Assembly: GCF_013131805.1 (NCBI RefSeq)
Contig: NZ_JABJRC010000017.1
Span: 1 to 61,916 of the forward strand
Reading direction: 5' to 3'
Length of the DNA: 61,916 nt
Source: Kribbella sandramycini
GTDB taxonomy: Bacteria > Actinomycetota > Actinomycetes > Propionibacteriales > Kribbellaceae
A program made the position numbers and the translations under genes. This document shows, one piece after another, positions 1 through 8,318 of this stretch; within the stretch, counting starts at the first letter, position 1, and every line of letters starts with the position of its first letter. The notes beneath the pieces are model-generated. The model was not told the DNA's origin, ran no database searches, and was given only the letters and a program-made list of their open reading frames with translations.

Positions 1-1
1 C

Positions 2-256
2 TTCTTTGTGGTCGGCGGCGCGGGGTCGGCGAATGTGATGCGTGAGATCAAGGCCGACAACACGCTGATCAAGGCGACCGTCATCTACCCGTCGACCCAG
101 GGTGCGGACGGCGTCCGGCTGGCTCGGCTGTTGGTGCAGAAGAAGGCCCTGACCGACCTGGTGGAGGTCGAGGTCCCGCGCACCGTCCAGCTGTACGCGC
201 CGGTCGTCACCAAGGAGAACGTCGACCAGTACCTGCCCACGGCGTTCGAGAGCTGA
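2..256 (+). CDS. Sugar ABC transporter substrate-binding protein, C-terminal fragment
   Basis: The reading frame is open from the left edge, so this is the 3' end of a gene that starts outside the window; a GTG at position 8 is internal. The visible 84 residues contain GSANVMREIKAD, ATVIYPSTQGADG and a final part VVTKENVDQYLP. This pattern fits the C-terminal lobe of RbsB/LacI-like periplasmic sugar-binding proteins, where a conserved Tyr-Pro and Gly-rich turn close the binding cleft. The likely role is extracellular sugar capture for an ABC importer. Substrate and signal peptide cannot be seen. Confidence 0.7.
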   Translation, partial: FFVVGGAGSANVMREIKADNTLIKATVIYPSTQGADGVRLARLLVQKKALTDLVEVEVPRTVQLYAPVVTKENVDQYLPTAFES

Positions 257-314
257 CCGCCGGGGTGGCCCTGGGCCGGGTGATGATGGGGGCTCCGGTT
301 GGGAGGGGGCTCGG

Positions 315-1289
315 GTGCAGATCAGCTTCAACGCCGACGATCTCAGTCACGTGCGGCTGAGTTCGGCCGGTCCGGTGGTCGAGTCCGCGCTGGCCGCCAC
401 GATCCTGCAGGTCCCGGGCTGCGCCGGCTCGGAACGGTGGCAGGGTCGCTGGCGGCGGACGGTCGCGCCCCGAGTCGCTCAGGACGGGCTGGTTCGGCGG
501 TTGCTGGAGGTCTGCCGGCCGCCGGCCCACGTTCTGGATCTGTGCCTGCCGACTGCGGGCGCCGGGAGTCTGGACGAAGGGCTGGACCGGCTGGCCTCGT
601 TGGGGCCGGACTACTACCTGACCGAGTTGGAGGCGCTGGAGTCCCCGGCGTACCGGCGTCCGGTGCCGCGCTGGACCGAGGAGCTGGTCACCCGCGACAA
701 GCGAGCCCGGCGCGGGCTGGTCCGGGCGGTGCAGACGATGTACGAGCAGACGCTGGACGGCGCGATCGCGGCGTCCAGCGAGGCGGCGGCCCGCCGATTC
801 GTCGACGACCGCGTGCGGGAGCTCCTGAGCGGCGGCATCGGCCAGATGCTCGGCAACCTGCACCCGACCATTCGCTGGGCGACGCCGGTCCTCACCATCG
901 ATCTCCCGGGCACCGAGGCGACGCACTACCCGGCCGGCCACGGCGGCTTCGTGATCGCGCCGTCCATCTTCGCGACCCGCGTGATGTTCTTCCTGGACAC
1001 GAAATTCGAGCGCCCCGATCTGCTCGTCGTCCCGATCGCGCCGCTCCCCGACCAGCACGAACCCCAGCTCGACCGCCTGCTCGGCGCGAACCGGGCGGCC
1101 GTCCTGGCCCTGTTGGCTCAAGGCCCGTTGTGTACGACCGATATCGCCACTCGCGCGGGCCTCTCCCCTGCCGCCGCCAGCGACCATGCCCGCGTCCTGC
1201 GCGAGGCCGGCCTGCTCACCACCGACCGCTCCCGCCGGGCCACTCACACCATCACCCCGACCGGGGCTGCCCTTCTTGGGCGGCCCTAG
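315..1289 (+). CDS. ArsR-type winged-helix regulator with N-terminal DUF5937-like domain
   Basis: The product has 324 residues. The last 75 form a winged helix-turn-helix: a recognition segment like AGLSPAAASDHARVLREAGL followed by a basic wing (TTDRSRRATHTITP). The N-terminal 240 residues resemble the DUF5937 module common in actinobacterial ArsR-like regulators; its ligand is unknown. The GTG start at 315 is chosen because a strong G-rich ribosome-binding site (GGGAGGGGG, 301-309) precedes it. The stop overlaps the last bases of the convergent tspO gene by 4 bp. The target genes are not evident. Confidence 0.8.
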   Translation: MQISFNADDLSHVRLSSAGPVVESALAATILQVPGCAGSERWQGRWRRTVAPRVAQDGLVRRLLEVCRPPAHVLDLCLPTAGAGSLDEGLDRLASLGPDYYLTELEALESPAYRRPVPRWTEELVTRDKRARRGLVRAVQTMYEQTLDGAIAASSEAAARRFVDDRVRELLSGGIGQMLGNLHPTIRWATPVLTIDLPGTEATHYPAGHGGFVIAPSIFATRVMFFLDTKFERPDLLVVPIAPLPDQHEPQLDRLLGANRAAVLALLAQGPLCTTDIATRAGLSPAAASDHARVLREAGLLTTDRSRRATHTITPTGAALLGRP

Positions 1290-1759
1290 CGGTTCATCGC
1301 CCAGATGGCCGCGTTCAGCGCGGTGGCGAACGTCGTCCAGAGCCAGTAGGGGAGCAGGAGCCAGGCGGCCGCGGGGCGGACCAGGCGAAATGCCCAGATC
1401 GTCGTACCGATCGCGAGCCAGAGCAGGACGATGTCGACCAGAGCCGTTCCGCGGAGGCCGGCGCCGAAGAAGAGCGGCGTCCACAACGCGTTCAGCACTA
1501 GCTGGACGCCGTACGGAACGAGCTGCCAGCTCCAGCCGGTACGCCGCCAGACGAGCCAGCCGCTGACGGCGATCGTCACGTAGAGGACCGTCCAGACCGG
1601 GCCGAACAGCCAGCTCGGCGGCGCCCATGCGGGCTGTTCGAGGCCGGCGTACTGCGAGCTGGTGTCGGTGACGGCAAGGACGCCGATCAGCGCGGCGGTC
1701 GCGGCGGCCGCGCCGAAGCCGGCGCCGACGGCGAGTGGACGGACTGCGTGCGTGGTCAT
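1286..1759 (-). CDS. tspO: TspO/MBR family protein
   Basis: This is a 157-residue integral membrane protein with five predicted hydrophobic segments. The family signature is clear: QPAWAPPSWLFGPVWTVLY in the first loop and helix, and LNALWTPLFF in the third helix. TspO proteins bind porphyrins and sterol-like ligands and are linked to stress and tetrapyrrole handling in bacteria. The ATG overlaps the stop of the upstream hydrolase (ATGA, 1756-1759), so the two are probably translationally coupled. Length is normal for the family. Confidence 0.93.
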   Translation of the reverse strand: MTTHAVRPLAVGAGFGAAAATAALIGVLAVTDTSSQYAGLEQPAWAPPSWLFGPVWTVLYVTIAVSGWLVWRRTGWSWQLVPYGVQLVLNALWTPLFFGAGLRGTALVDIVLLWLAIGTTIWAFRLVRPAAAWLLLPYWLWTTFATALNAAIWAMNR

Positions 1760-2625
1760 GCGATACCAGTACCCACTGTGCGGAGGAAGGGGCGGATGAG
1801 GGCGATGGCTTCGTCAAGGTGGGATTCGAGCAGCCAGTGGCCGGCGTCCTCGAACAGGTGCAGCTCGGCCTGGGGGAGGTCGGTCAGGTAGGCGCGGGCC
1901 GCTTCGGCCGGCATGTAGCCGTCCTGCGGTCCCCAGATGATGAGTGCCGGCGGCTGGTACTTGCGGAGGTAGGCCTGGTACTCCGGGTAGCGGCGGACGC
2001 TGTCGGCGATCTCGAGGAAGAAGCCGGTCATGATGTCGCGATTCGGCTCCATCAGCGGCCAGGCGAGCTCCCAGATATCCGGGCTGATCCGTTCGGCAGT
2101 CTCCGGCGGAACCTCCCCGACCACCTCCTCACGCAGCCCCTCCGCGCTGACGGCGTCCGCGAGTACAGCCATCCGCTCCGGCGCCGGATCAGCCCAGTAC
2201 GCCTTCAATCCCGCGTACTTCGGCCCCAGCGTCTCCTCGTACGCATCCCCGTTCTGGATGATCAACCCCGCAACCCGCTCCGGATCCCGCAACGCCAACT
2301 GAAACCCGACCTGCGACCCGTAGTCGAACAGGTACAGCACGAACCGCACTACCCCGAGCTGCTCCAGGAACCCCTCGACCAGCTCGGCGTAACCCCCGAA
2401 GCTGTAATCGAACCCCTCCGGCGCCGCGCTGTACCCGAACCCCGGAAAGTCCGGCGCCAGCACCCGCCACCCGTCGGCCGGCGCCGGCATCAACCCCCGA
2501 AACTGGAACGACGACGACGGATACCCATGGAGCAACAACAACACCGGCCCATCAGCCGGCCCCGCCTCCCGATAGAACACCTCAACCCCGTCGACCTCCA
2601 CGGTCCGATGTACGACGTGCGGCAT
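1756..2625 (-). CDS. Alpha/beta hydrolase of the epoxide hydrolase/haloalkane dehalogenase type
   Basis: The product has 289 residues. It has an HGYP oxyanion motif near residue 33, and the nucleophile elbow reads LFDYGSQVGF with Asp at about 101 in place of the usual Ser. That Asp is typical of epoxide hydrolases and haloalkane dehalogenases. A late Asp (WGPQDGYMP) and His (DAGHWLLE) complete a catalytic triad. The frame stays open far upstream, but the ATG at 2625 follows a clear GAGGAG site and begins the family homology. It overlaps tspO by 4 bp. The substrate is unknown. Confidence 0.85.
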   Translation of the reverse strand: MPHVVHRTVEVDGVEVFYREAGPADGPVLLLLHGYPSSSFQFRGLMPAPADGWRVLAPDFPGFGYSAAPEGFDYSFGGYAELVEGFLEQLGVVRFVLYLFDYGSQVGFQLALRDPERVAGLIIQNGDAYEETLGPKYAGLKAYWADPAPERMAVLADAVSAEGLREEVVGEVPPETAERISPDIWELAWPLMEPNRDIMTGFFLEIADSVRRYPEYQAYLRKYQPPALIIWGPQDGYMPAEAARAYLTDLPQAELHLFEDAGHWLLESHLDEAIALIRPFLRTVGTGIA

Positions 2626-2675
2626 CGTCAGCTCCTCTGCTCGATGCCCGCGCAGTACCCCTTTTCCGGCCCTTC

Positions 2676-2870
2676 TCACCCCAACTCGTCGATGGGCATC
2701 GGGCAGGTCGGCTCGGTGGCGGCGTCGGCCAGGTCGTAGGCGACCAGGGGGCAGCGCAGGCAGTACAGCAGGCCGTCGATGGGGTTGGTGACCAGCTCGT
2801 GCTCGGTGGCGCGAGCGACCATGGATCCGTCGTGCACATCTGCGTGGTTCCCCGGCGGAATCGGTTTCAT
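2676..2870 (-). CDS. Small Cys-rich hypothetical protein
   Basis: A possible 64-residue product containing LLYCLRCPLVAYD and a later EPTCPMP, i.e. CxxC plus another Cys, which could bind a metal. I do not recognise a family. Codons from position 2822 downwards are almost all G/C-ending, while the first 16 codons are not, so the true start may be the ATG at 2822 (48 residues). No strong ribosome-binding site is visible for either start. It lies 50 bp upstream of the hydrolase gene in the same direction and could be the first gene of that operon. Confidence 0.45.
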   Translation of the reverse strand: MKPIPPGNHADVHDGSMVARATEHELVTNPIDGLLYCLRCPLVAYDLADAATEPTCPMPIDELG

Positions 2871-2954
2871 GCGGTGTCTGGGGCGGAGAGCGGTGGGTAC
2901 CGGTCGGCGCGCAGGCGTGGCCGACGGTGTTGCGCCGGAACGGGAGTTGTTCCG

Positions 2955-3563
2955 ATGTCGTCACTTCACGCGCTGGTGCTGAGCTGTTCGCTGAAAAAGT
3001 CACCGGCGAAATCGAGTTCGGAGTTGATTGGGCGGCAGTTGCTGACCGCCCTCGCCGATCATGACGTGACCGGTGAGCTGGTCCGCGTGGTCGATCACGA
3101 CGTCCGGTTCGGCGTCAGCGTCGACGAGGGGGACGGCGACGAGTGGCCGGCGGTGCGGAAGAAGGTGCTGGCCGCGGACATCCTGATCATCGCGACCCCG
3201 ATCTGGATGGGGCAGCCGGCCAGCGTCTGCAAACTGGTCCTCGAACGGCTGGACGCCGAGCTGTCCGAGAAGGACGCCGAGGGCCGGCCGCTCGTCTACG
3301 GCAAGGTCGCCCTGGTCGGCGTCGTCGGCAACGAGGACGGCGCGCACCACGTCACCGCTGAGGTCTTCCAGGCGCTCAACGACGTCGGATTCACCCTCCC
3401 GGCCGCCGGCGCGACGTACTGGGTGGGGGAGGCGATGGGCTCGGTCGACTACAACGAATCCGGCCCCAAGCCCGACACCACCGGCACCACCACGAAGACA
3501 GCTGCCGCGAACGCCGCTCACCTGGCCCGCGCCCTGCACGGCAACAACTACCCCGCGAGCTGA
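2955..3563 (+). CDS. NADPH-dependent FMN reductase / flavodoxin-like protein
   Basis: The product has 202 residues with a flavodoxin-like fold. Its first strand ALVLSCSLKKSPAKSSS matches the phosphate-binding loop of FMN reductases, and LIIATPIWMGQPASVCK is the typical second flavin loop of the WrbA/NAD(P)H-dependent oxidoreductase group. It probably reduces FMN or quinones in the cytoplasm. The ATG at 2955 is preceded by CGGGAG at 2941-2946. The DJ-1/PfpI gene follows after 10 bp, and both look like parts of an oxidative or carbonyl stress unit. Confidence 0.85.
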   Translation: MSSLHALVLSCSLKKSPAKSSSELIGRQLLTALADHDVTGELVRVVDHDVRFGVSVDEGDGDEWPAVRKKVLAADILIIATPIWMGQPASVCKLVLERLDAELSEKDAEGRPLVYGKVALVGVVGNEDGAHHVTAEVFQALNDVGFTLPAAGATYWVGEAMGSVDYNESGPKPDTTGTTTKTAAANAAHLARALHGNNYPAS

Positions 3564-3573
3564 GGAGAAGCTG

Positions 3574-4095
3574 ATGAGCAAGATCGCCTTTCTGGTCGCC
3601 GCCGAAGGAATCGAGCGGGTCGAACTCGCCGACCCGTGGCAGGCCGTCAAGGACGCCGGGCACGAGCCCGTGGTGCTCAGCCCGGACAGCGGCGAGGTCC
3701 AGACCTTCGACCACCTCACCGCGGCCGACAAGTGGCCCGTCGACCATCCGGTCGCCGACGTCGCGGTCGGCGACTTCGCCGCACTCGTCCTGCCCGGCGG
3801 CGTCGCGAACCCGGACGCGTTACGCCGCGACGAGCAAGCCGTTGCCTTCGTCAAGGATTTCGTCGCCTCCGGCAAACCGGTGGCCGCGATCTGTCACGCG
3901 CCCTGGACGCTGATCGAGGCGGACGCCGTCCGCGGCCGCACGCTGACCTCGTGGCCGAGCCTGCAGACCGATCTCCGCAACGCCGGCGCAACCTGGGTCG
4001 ACCAGCAGGTCGCCGTCGACGGCAACCTGATCACCAGCCGCAACCCCGACGACCTCCCGGCCTTTTCCGAAACCCTCCTGAAAGCCCTCGCCTGA
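3574..4095 (+). CDS. DJ-1/PfpI family protein
   Basis: The product has 173 residues, the normal length of the YhbO/PfpI group. The nucleophile elbow is AAICHAPW with Cys107 followed by His108, and a Glu near residue 17 can serve as the acid partner. LVLPGGVANPD forms the expected Gly-Gly turn. Members act as proteases, chaperones or glyoxalase/deglycase-like enzymes; this cannot be settled from sequence. It follows the FMN reductase by 10 bp with a GAGGAG site in the gap, so the two are very likely co-transcribed. Confidence 0.9.
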   Translation: MSKIAFLVAAEGIERVELADPWQAVKDAGHEPVVLSPDSGEVQTFDHLTAADKWPVDHPVADVAVGDFAALVLPGGVANPDALRRDEQAVAFVKDFVASGKPVAAICHAPWTLIEADAVRGRTLTSWPSLQTDLRNAGATWVDQQVAVDGNLITSRNPDDLPAFSETLLKALA

Positions 4096-4174
4096 CGCAT
4101 GGCCCCGGGTACCGGATCGCTGGTTCCACGGGGGCTCGGCAGAGGGTCTGCCGGCATCAGCGAAAGGACGCACC

Positions 4175-4318
4175 ATGGAGTTCCTGCTCTGGATCATCGC
4201 CGCGATTCTCGTGATCTCCGGCATCGTGTCGATCGTCCGCGGCGCCCTGCTGTGGGGCGTCGTCCTGATCGTCGTCGGCCTTCTCGTCGGCCCCGGCGGC
4301 GTCAGCATCTTCACCTGA
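4175..4318 (+). CDS. GPGG-motif small membrane protein (47 aa)
   Basis: This 47-residue gene starts MEFLLWIIAAILV and ends LLVGPGGVSIFT. It has two hydrophobic segments (about 2-18 and 24-39) separated by a short basic turn (VRG), and ends with a GPGG motif. I recognise this as a widespread actinobacterial small membrane protein pattern with no known function. A purine-rich site (GAAAGGA, 4162-4168) precedes the ATG. A hairpin follows directly. Confidence 0.8.
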   Translation: MEFLLWIIAAILVISGIVSIVRGALLWGVVLIVVGLLVGPGGVSIFT

Positions 4319-4325
4319 TCACCCC

Positions 4326-4359
4326 GCCGCCGGGCGCGCCCAACCAGCGCCCCGGCGGC
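4326..4359. terminator. Bidirectional hairpin terminator
   Basis: The arms GCCGCCGGG (4326-4334) and CCCGGCGGC (4351-4359) form a perfect 9-bp GC-only stem, with partial pairing continuing inside. It sits between the stop of the small membrane protein and the stop of the convergent GAF-ANTAR gene. There is no U-tract, which is usual in high-GC actinobacteria. Confidence 0.6.
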
Positions 4360-4376
4360 ATTCCGTCCCGGGACCG

Positions 4377-5063
4377 CTACTTGGTCCGACTGGTTGCGTT
4401 TGCCTCGGTGACGAGTTCGTCGGCGAGTTTGCGGAGTTTGATGTTGCGGGTTTGGGAGAGGCGGGCCAGGAAGGCGAAGGCGCGTTGGTGGTTGAGGTTG
4501 TAGCGCTCCATGAGGATGCCGACGGCCTGGCCGATCAGGCCGCGGGTCTGGAGGGATTCGGTGAGGTTGCCGACCTGGTGGGCGTAGGCGATGGCGACGG
4601 CGGACTGGTGGCTGAAGAGAGGGCCGATCGAGGCCAGGTCGTCGAAGGCGCCGACGGTTGTCGAGTAGAGGTTCAAGGCGCCTTGGGACTTCGGGGCGTC
4701 GAAGAGGCGGAGGCCGGCCTGGGCGCGGATGCCGGCGGCGACGGCGATGGCGGCGTACTTGGGGAAGCGCTGGTCGACGGCCAGGTCGGGGCTGATGATG
4801 TGCTGCCCGTCGGTTGCGGCGTCATAGCAGGGGCCTTCGCGTAGCTCGTACTGGGCCATGTCGAGGGGGAGCAGCAGCTGGTCGGTCGGGGCTTCGGTTT
4901 CGACCCGGCCGTCCTGATGTTTGACGGTGATGCTGGCGTAATCGACCTGGGGCAGGACTTCGACCGCGGCCGCGGTGATCCGGCCGAGGGTGTGGTCCAG
5001 ATCGCCGGGAGTGAGTGATTTGGCCAGTAAGCCGGCTGCTTCGAGTAAGCGCACGTCGTCCAT
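4377..5063 (-). CDS. GAF and ANTAR domain RNA-binding antiterminator
   Basis: The product has 228 residues. Residues about 15-150 form a GAF sensor domain (PQVDYASITVKHQDG, QAGLRLFDAP, GALNLYST). The last 60 residues are an ANTAR domain (RGLIGQAVGILMERYNLNHQRAFAFLARLSQ), which binds paired hairpins in nascent RNA to prevent termination. The upstream sensor is probably a small-molecule or redox switch. No hairpin pair typical of an ANTAR target was found close by. The gene stands alone and converges on the small membrane protein. Confidence 0.9.
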   Translation of the reverse strand: MDDVRLLEAAGLLAKSLTPGDLDHTLGRITAAAVEVLPQVDYASITVKHQDGRVETEAPTDQLLLPLDMAQYELREGPCYDAATDGQHIISPDLAVDQRFPKYAAIAVAAGIRAQAGLRLFDAPKSQGALNLYSTTVGAFDDLASIGPLFSHQSAVAIAYAHQVGNLTESLQTRGLIGQAVGILMERYNLNHQRAFAFLARLSQTRNIKLRKLADELVTEANATSRTK

Positions 5064-5202
5064 CTCCGGCCGGTACCCGCGGGCCGCGCGCGCAGTCGTT
5101 GTTCAAACGCATGATCGCCGAATTTCCGCGGGATGCTCCGAAATTCGGCCGGGTTCGAGGTCTTGCGCTCCGGCGGTTCGGGTCCTACCTTCGGCTAACC
5201 AA

Positions 5203-5217
5203 TAGGAAAGTTTCCTA
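5203..5217. promoter_or_regulatory. Palindromic operator candidate before the GH8 gene
   Basis: TAGGAAA-G-TTTCCTA is a perfect 7+1+7 inverted repeat, about 48 bp upstream of the GH8 start and downstream of no visible gene. Its placement fits an operator or a CRP-like activator site for a secreted carbohydrase. The cognate regulator is not evident. Confidence 0.6.
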
Positions 5218-5264
5218 ACGGTTGTTGTCGCTCCTTCCCCTTCACCGCCCGGAGGACACTGCTG

Positions 5265-7187
5265 ATGTCTTTACTGTTGCGTGGGGTGACCGCTGCCGCG
5301 GTCGTCGCCTCGGTTCTGGTTGTTCCCCTGTCCGCCCAGGCCGCGGACCCGCTGCTGTCACAGGGCAGACCCGCGACCGCGTCGTCCGTCGAGGACAGCA
5401 CCTTCCCGGCAAGCCTGGCCGTCGACGGCAACTCGGCCACGCGCTGGGCCAGCGTCGAGGGCCATGATCCCGAGTGGATCCAGGTCGACCTCGGCAGCAC
5501 CGCCAACATCTCCCGGGTCAGGCTGAACTGGGAGGCCGCCTACGGCAAGTCGTACCGGATCGAGACGTCGGCGACCGGCTCGGCGCCGTGGACGCAGATC
5601 TACTCCACCACGACCGGCAACGGCGCGATCGACGATCTGACCGTGACCGGCAGCGGCCGCTACGTCCGTCTCACCGGCACCGCGCGCGGGACGACGTACG
5701 GCTACTCGCTGTGGGATCTCGAGGTCTACGGAACCACGAGCGGCGGTGGTGACACCATGCCGCCGAGTACGCCGGGCAGTCTGGTCAGCACCGGTACGAC
5801 GTCCAGCAGCGTGTCCCTGAGCTGGAACGCGTCGTCCGACAATGTCGGTGTCACCGGTTACGTGATCTCCCGCAACGGCGCCGAGATCGCCACCAGCACC
5901 GGTACGACGTACACCGACACCGGCCGGACGGCGTCGACCAGCTACACCTACACGGTCAAGGCCCGTGATGCCGCGGGCAACCTTTCCGCGGCGAGCAACG
6001 CGGTCACCGCGACCACCCAGTCCGGTGGCGGTAGCGGACCGGCCGTTCCGTTCGGCAGTCACCAGTTCCCGTACGTCGCGGGCACGCTCAAGCCGTCGGG
6101 CAGTCAGGCCGCGCTCGACCAGAAGGTCATCGACTACTACCAGCAGTGGAAGTCCGCGTTCGTTCGGCAGAACTGCGGCAACGGCTGGTACCAGATCATC
6201 TCGCCGGACGCCGACCACCCGTACGTCGCCGAGGCTCAGGGCTACGGAATGGTCATCACGGCGACGATGGCCGGCGCCGACCCACAGGCCAAGACGATCT
6301 TCGACGGCCTGGTCAAGTACATGATCGCGCACCCTTCGGTGAACAACGCGGACCTGCTGGCGGCCGAGCAGAACACCTCCTGCCAGAGCGTGAACGGCTC
6401 GGACAGCGCAACCGACGGTGACATGGATGTCGCCTACGGCCTGCTGCTCGCCGACAGGCAGTGGGGGAGCGCCGGCACCTACAACTACAAGCAGCTCGCG
6501 ATCAAGCACATCAACGCGATCCGGGCCAGCGAGGTCAACCCGAGCACCAACCTGCTCAAGCTCGGCGACTGGAGCAGCTCCGGCGACCAGTACTACTACA
6601 TCTCCCGGACGTCGGACTGGATGGCCGATCACTTCCGCGCCTTCAAGGCGGCCACGGGGAACGCCATCTGGGACACCATTCGGACCGCGCACCAGAACGT
6701 GATCAGCTCGCTGCAGGCGAACTACGCGTCGAGCACCGGGCTCCTGCCGGACTTCGTCATCAACACCAACTCCAGCCCGAAGCCGGCCGGCGGTCAGGTT
6801 CTGGAGTCCCCGAACGACGGTCGCTTCTACTGGAACGCCTGTCGTGACCCGTGGCGGATCGGCGCCGACGCGGTGACCAGCGGAGACGCCACCTCGCTGG
6901 CCGCGGCTCGCAAACTGAACAGCTGGGTCAAGTCCAAGACCGGCGGCAACCCGAACAACATCGCCATCGGTTACCAGCTGAACGGCACGCAGATCAGCAG
7001 TGGCAGCAGCGCCGCGTACTTCGCGCCGTTCGCTGTGGCTGCCATGACGGACTCCGGCAGCCAGGCCTGGCTCGACGCGCTGTGGAACAAGATGCTGGCA
7101 ACGCCGGTCGACACCAGCAGCTACTACGCGGCGAGTATCCAGCTCCAGGTGATGATCACCGCGACGCACAACCACTGGGTGCCCTGA
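5265..7187 (+). CDS. Secreted multidomain glycoside hydrolase: discoidin, FN3, GH8
   Basis: The product has 640 residues. A Sec signal peptide ends near LSAQAA (about 27). Residues 31-157 form an F5/8 type C (discoidin/CBM32-like) module, 165-252 a fibronectin type III domain, and 262-635 a GH8 catalytic domain. GH8 landmarks are VAEAQGYGM with the probable acid Glu323, ATDGDMDVAYGLLLAD with the base Asp near 386, and YWNACRDPWRIG. GH8 enzymes are endoglucanases, xylanases, chitosanases or lichenases; which one is not decidable here. GGAGG lies at 5251-5255. A strong terminator follows at 7200, so the gene is monocistronic. Confidence 0.93.
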   Translation: MSLLLRGVTAAAVVASVLVVPLSAQAADPLLSQGRPATASSVEDSTFPASLAVDGNSATRWASVEGHDPEWIQVDLGSTANISRVRLNWEAAYGKSYRIETSATGSAPWTQIYSTTTGNGAIDDLTVTGSGRYVRLTGTARGTTYGYSLWDLEVYGTTSGGGDTMPPSTPGSLVSTGTTSSSVSLSWNASSDNVGVTGYVISRNGAEIATSTGTTYTDTGRTASTSYTYTVKARDAAGNLSAASNAVTATTQSGGGSGPAVPFGSHQFPYVAGTLKPSGSQAALDQKVIDYYQQWKSAFVRQNCGNGWYQIISPDADHPYVAEAQGYGMVITATMAGADPQAKTIFDGLVKYMIAHPSVNNADLLAAEQNTSCQSVNGSDSATDGDMDVAYGLLLADRQWGSAGTYNYKQLAIKHINAIRASEVNPSTNLLKLGDWSSSGDQYYYISRTSDWMADHFRAFKAATGNAIWDTIRTAHQNVISSLQANYASSTGLLPDFVINTNSSPKPAGGQVLESPNDGRFYWNACRDPWRIGADAVTSGDATSLAAARKLNSWVKSKTGGNPNNIAIGYQLNGTQISSGSSAAYFAPFAVAAMTDSGSQAWLDALWNKMLATPVDTSSYYAASIQLQVMITATHNHWVP

Positions 7188-7199
7188 TCGGCCAACCCT

Positions 7200-7235
7200 C
7201 CAGCGCGGCCGGGCCACCACGCCCGGCCGCGCTGG
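7200..7235 (+). terminator. Strong hairpin terminator after the GH8 gene
   Basis: CCAGCGCGGCCGGG (7200-7213) pairs perfectly with CCCGGCCGCGCTGG (7222-7235) around an 8-nt loop, a 14-bp stem starting 12 bp after the stop codon. Confidence 0.85.
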
Positions 7236-7262
7236 CTTGTCTCGGCTTCGTGCTCTAACATC

Positions 7263-7272
7263 CAATATATTG
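7263..7272. promoter_or_regulatory. AT-rich palindrome upstream of acdS
   Basis: CAATATATTG is a perfect 10-bp palindrome, very AT-rich for this DNA, 27 bp before the acdS start. It is a good candidate binding site for the GntR regulator encoded directly downstream of acdS, or part of the promoter. Confidence 0.5.
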
Positions 7273-7298
7273 CACATCGCCAATCTTTGGAGGCAACA

Positions 7299-8303
7299 GT
7301 GGCCCTGGACGACTTCGAGCGCTATCCGCTGCTGTTCGGCCCGAGCCCGATCCACCCGCTGGATCGGCTGAGCGCGCATCTCGGCGGCGCCCGGGTCTGG
7401 GCCAAGCGGGAGGACTGCAACAGCGGCCTGGCGTACGGCGGTAACAAGACCCGCAAGCTGGAGTACCTGATCCCGGAGGCGCTGGCCCAGGGCGCCGACA
7501 CCTTGGTGACGATCGGCGGCGTCCAGTCGAACCACACCCGGCAGGTCGCGGCTGTCGCGGCCAAGGTCGGCCTGAAGGCGGTGCTGCTGCAGGAGAGCTG
7601 GGTGGACTGGCCGGACCCGGTGAACGACAAGGTCGGCAACATCTTGCTGAGCCGGATCATGGGCGCCGACGTCCGGCTGGTCAAGGCGGGTTTCGGGATC
7701 GGGTTCAAGGACAGCTGGCACCAGGCGCTCGACGAAGTCCGGGCCGGTGGCGGTACGCCGTACGCGATCCCGGCCGGGGCGTCGGACCACCGGCTCGGCG
7801 GGCTCGGCTTCGCGAACTGGGCCTACGAGGTGCAGCAGCAGGAGCGCGAACTCGGCGTCTTCTTCGACACGATCGTGGTCTGCAGCGTCACCGGCAGCAC
7901 GCACGCCGGGATGATCGCCGGTTTCGCCGGGCAGGACCGCCCGCGGCGCGTGCTCGGTATCGACGCCTCGGCCAACCTGGCCGAGACCCACGCCCAGGTG
8001 GAGAAGATCGCCCGCTCGACGGCGGAGCTGATCGGCCTCGGCCGCGACCTGCGCCACGACGAGATCACCGTCTACGAGGGCTGGGCCGGCGACCTGTACG
8101 GCGTACCGGTGCAGTCGACGCTGGACGCGATCGAACTCACCGGGCGGCTGGAGGGGATGATCATCGACCCGGTCTACGAGGGGAAGTCGATGGCCGGGCT
8201 GATCGACCTCGTCCGCAGCGGCGAGATCGGCAAGGAGTCGAACGTGCTCTACGCACATCTCGGCGGCCAGCCCGCGTTGAACGCCTACAGCGGGCTCTTC
8301 TGA
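7299..8303 (+). CDS. acdS: 1-aminocyclopropane-1-carboxylate (ACC) deaminase
   Basis: The product has 334 residues and is a PLP enzyme that splits ACC, the plant ethylene precursor, to 2-oxobutyrate and ammonia. GGNKTRKLEYL contains the PLP lysine (Lys50) and QSNHTRQ the substrate loop. DPVYEGKS carries the Glu, and YAHLGG the Leu, that distinguish true ACC deaminase from D-cysteine desulfhydrase. The GTG at 7299 is preferred over a TTG at 7287 because GGAGG (7289-7293) sits 5 nt before it. The GntR gene follows after 15 bp. The enzyme suggests a plant-associated lifestyle. Confidence 0.93.
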   Translation: MALDDFERYPLLFGPSPIHPLDRLSAHLGGARVWAKREDCNSGLAYGGNKTRKLEYLIPEALAQGADTLVTIGGVQSNHTRQVAAVAAKVGLKAVLLQESWVDWPDPVNDKVGNILLSRIMGADVRLVKAGFGIGFKDSWHQALDEVRAGGGTPYAIPAGASDHRLGGLGFANWAYEVQQQERELGVFFDTIVVCSVTGSTHAGMIAGFAGQDRPRRVLGIDASANLAETHAQVEKIARSTAELIGLGRDLRHDEITVYEGWAGDLYGVPVQSTLDAIELTGRLEGMIIDPVYEGKSMAGLIDLVRSGEIGKESNVLYAHLGGQPALNAYSGLF

Positions 8304-8318
8304 TCGGATAATGACCCC

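Noticed and set aside
2626..3003. N-terminal extension of the hydrolase at 1756-2625
   Set aside because: The extension is low-complexity Arg-rich, overlaps the divergent FMN reductase start, and a good ribosome-binding site precedes the internal ATG at 2625.
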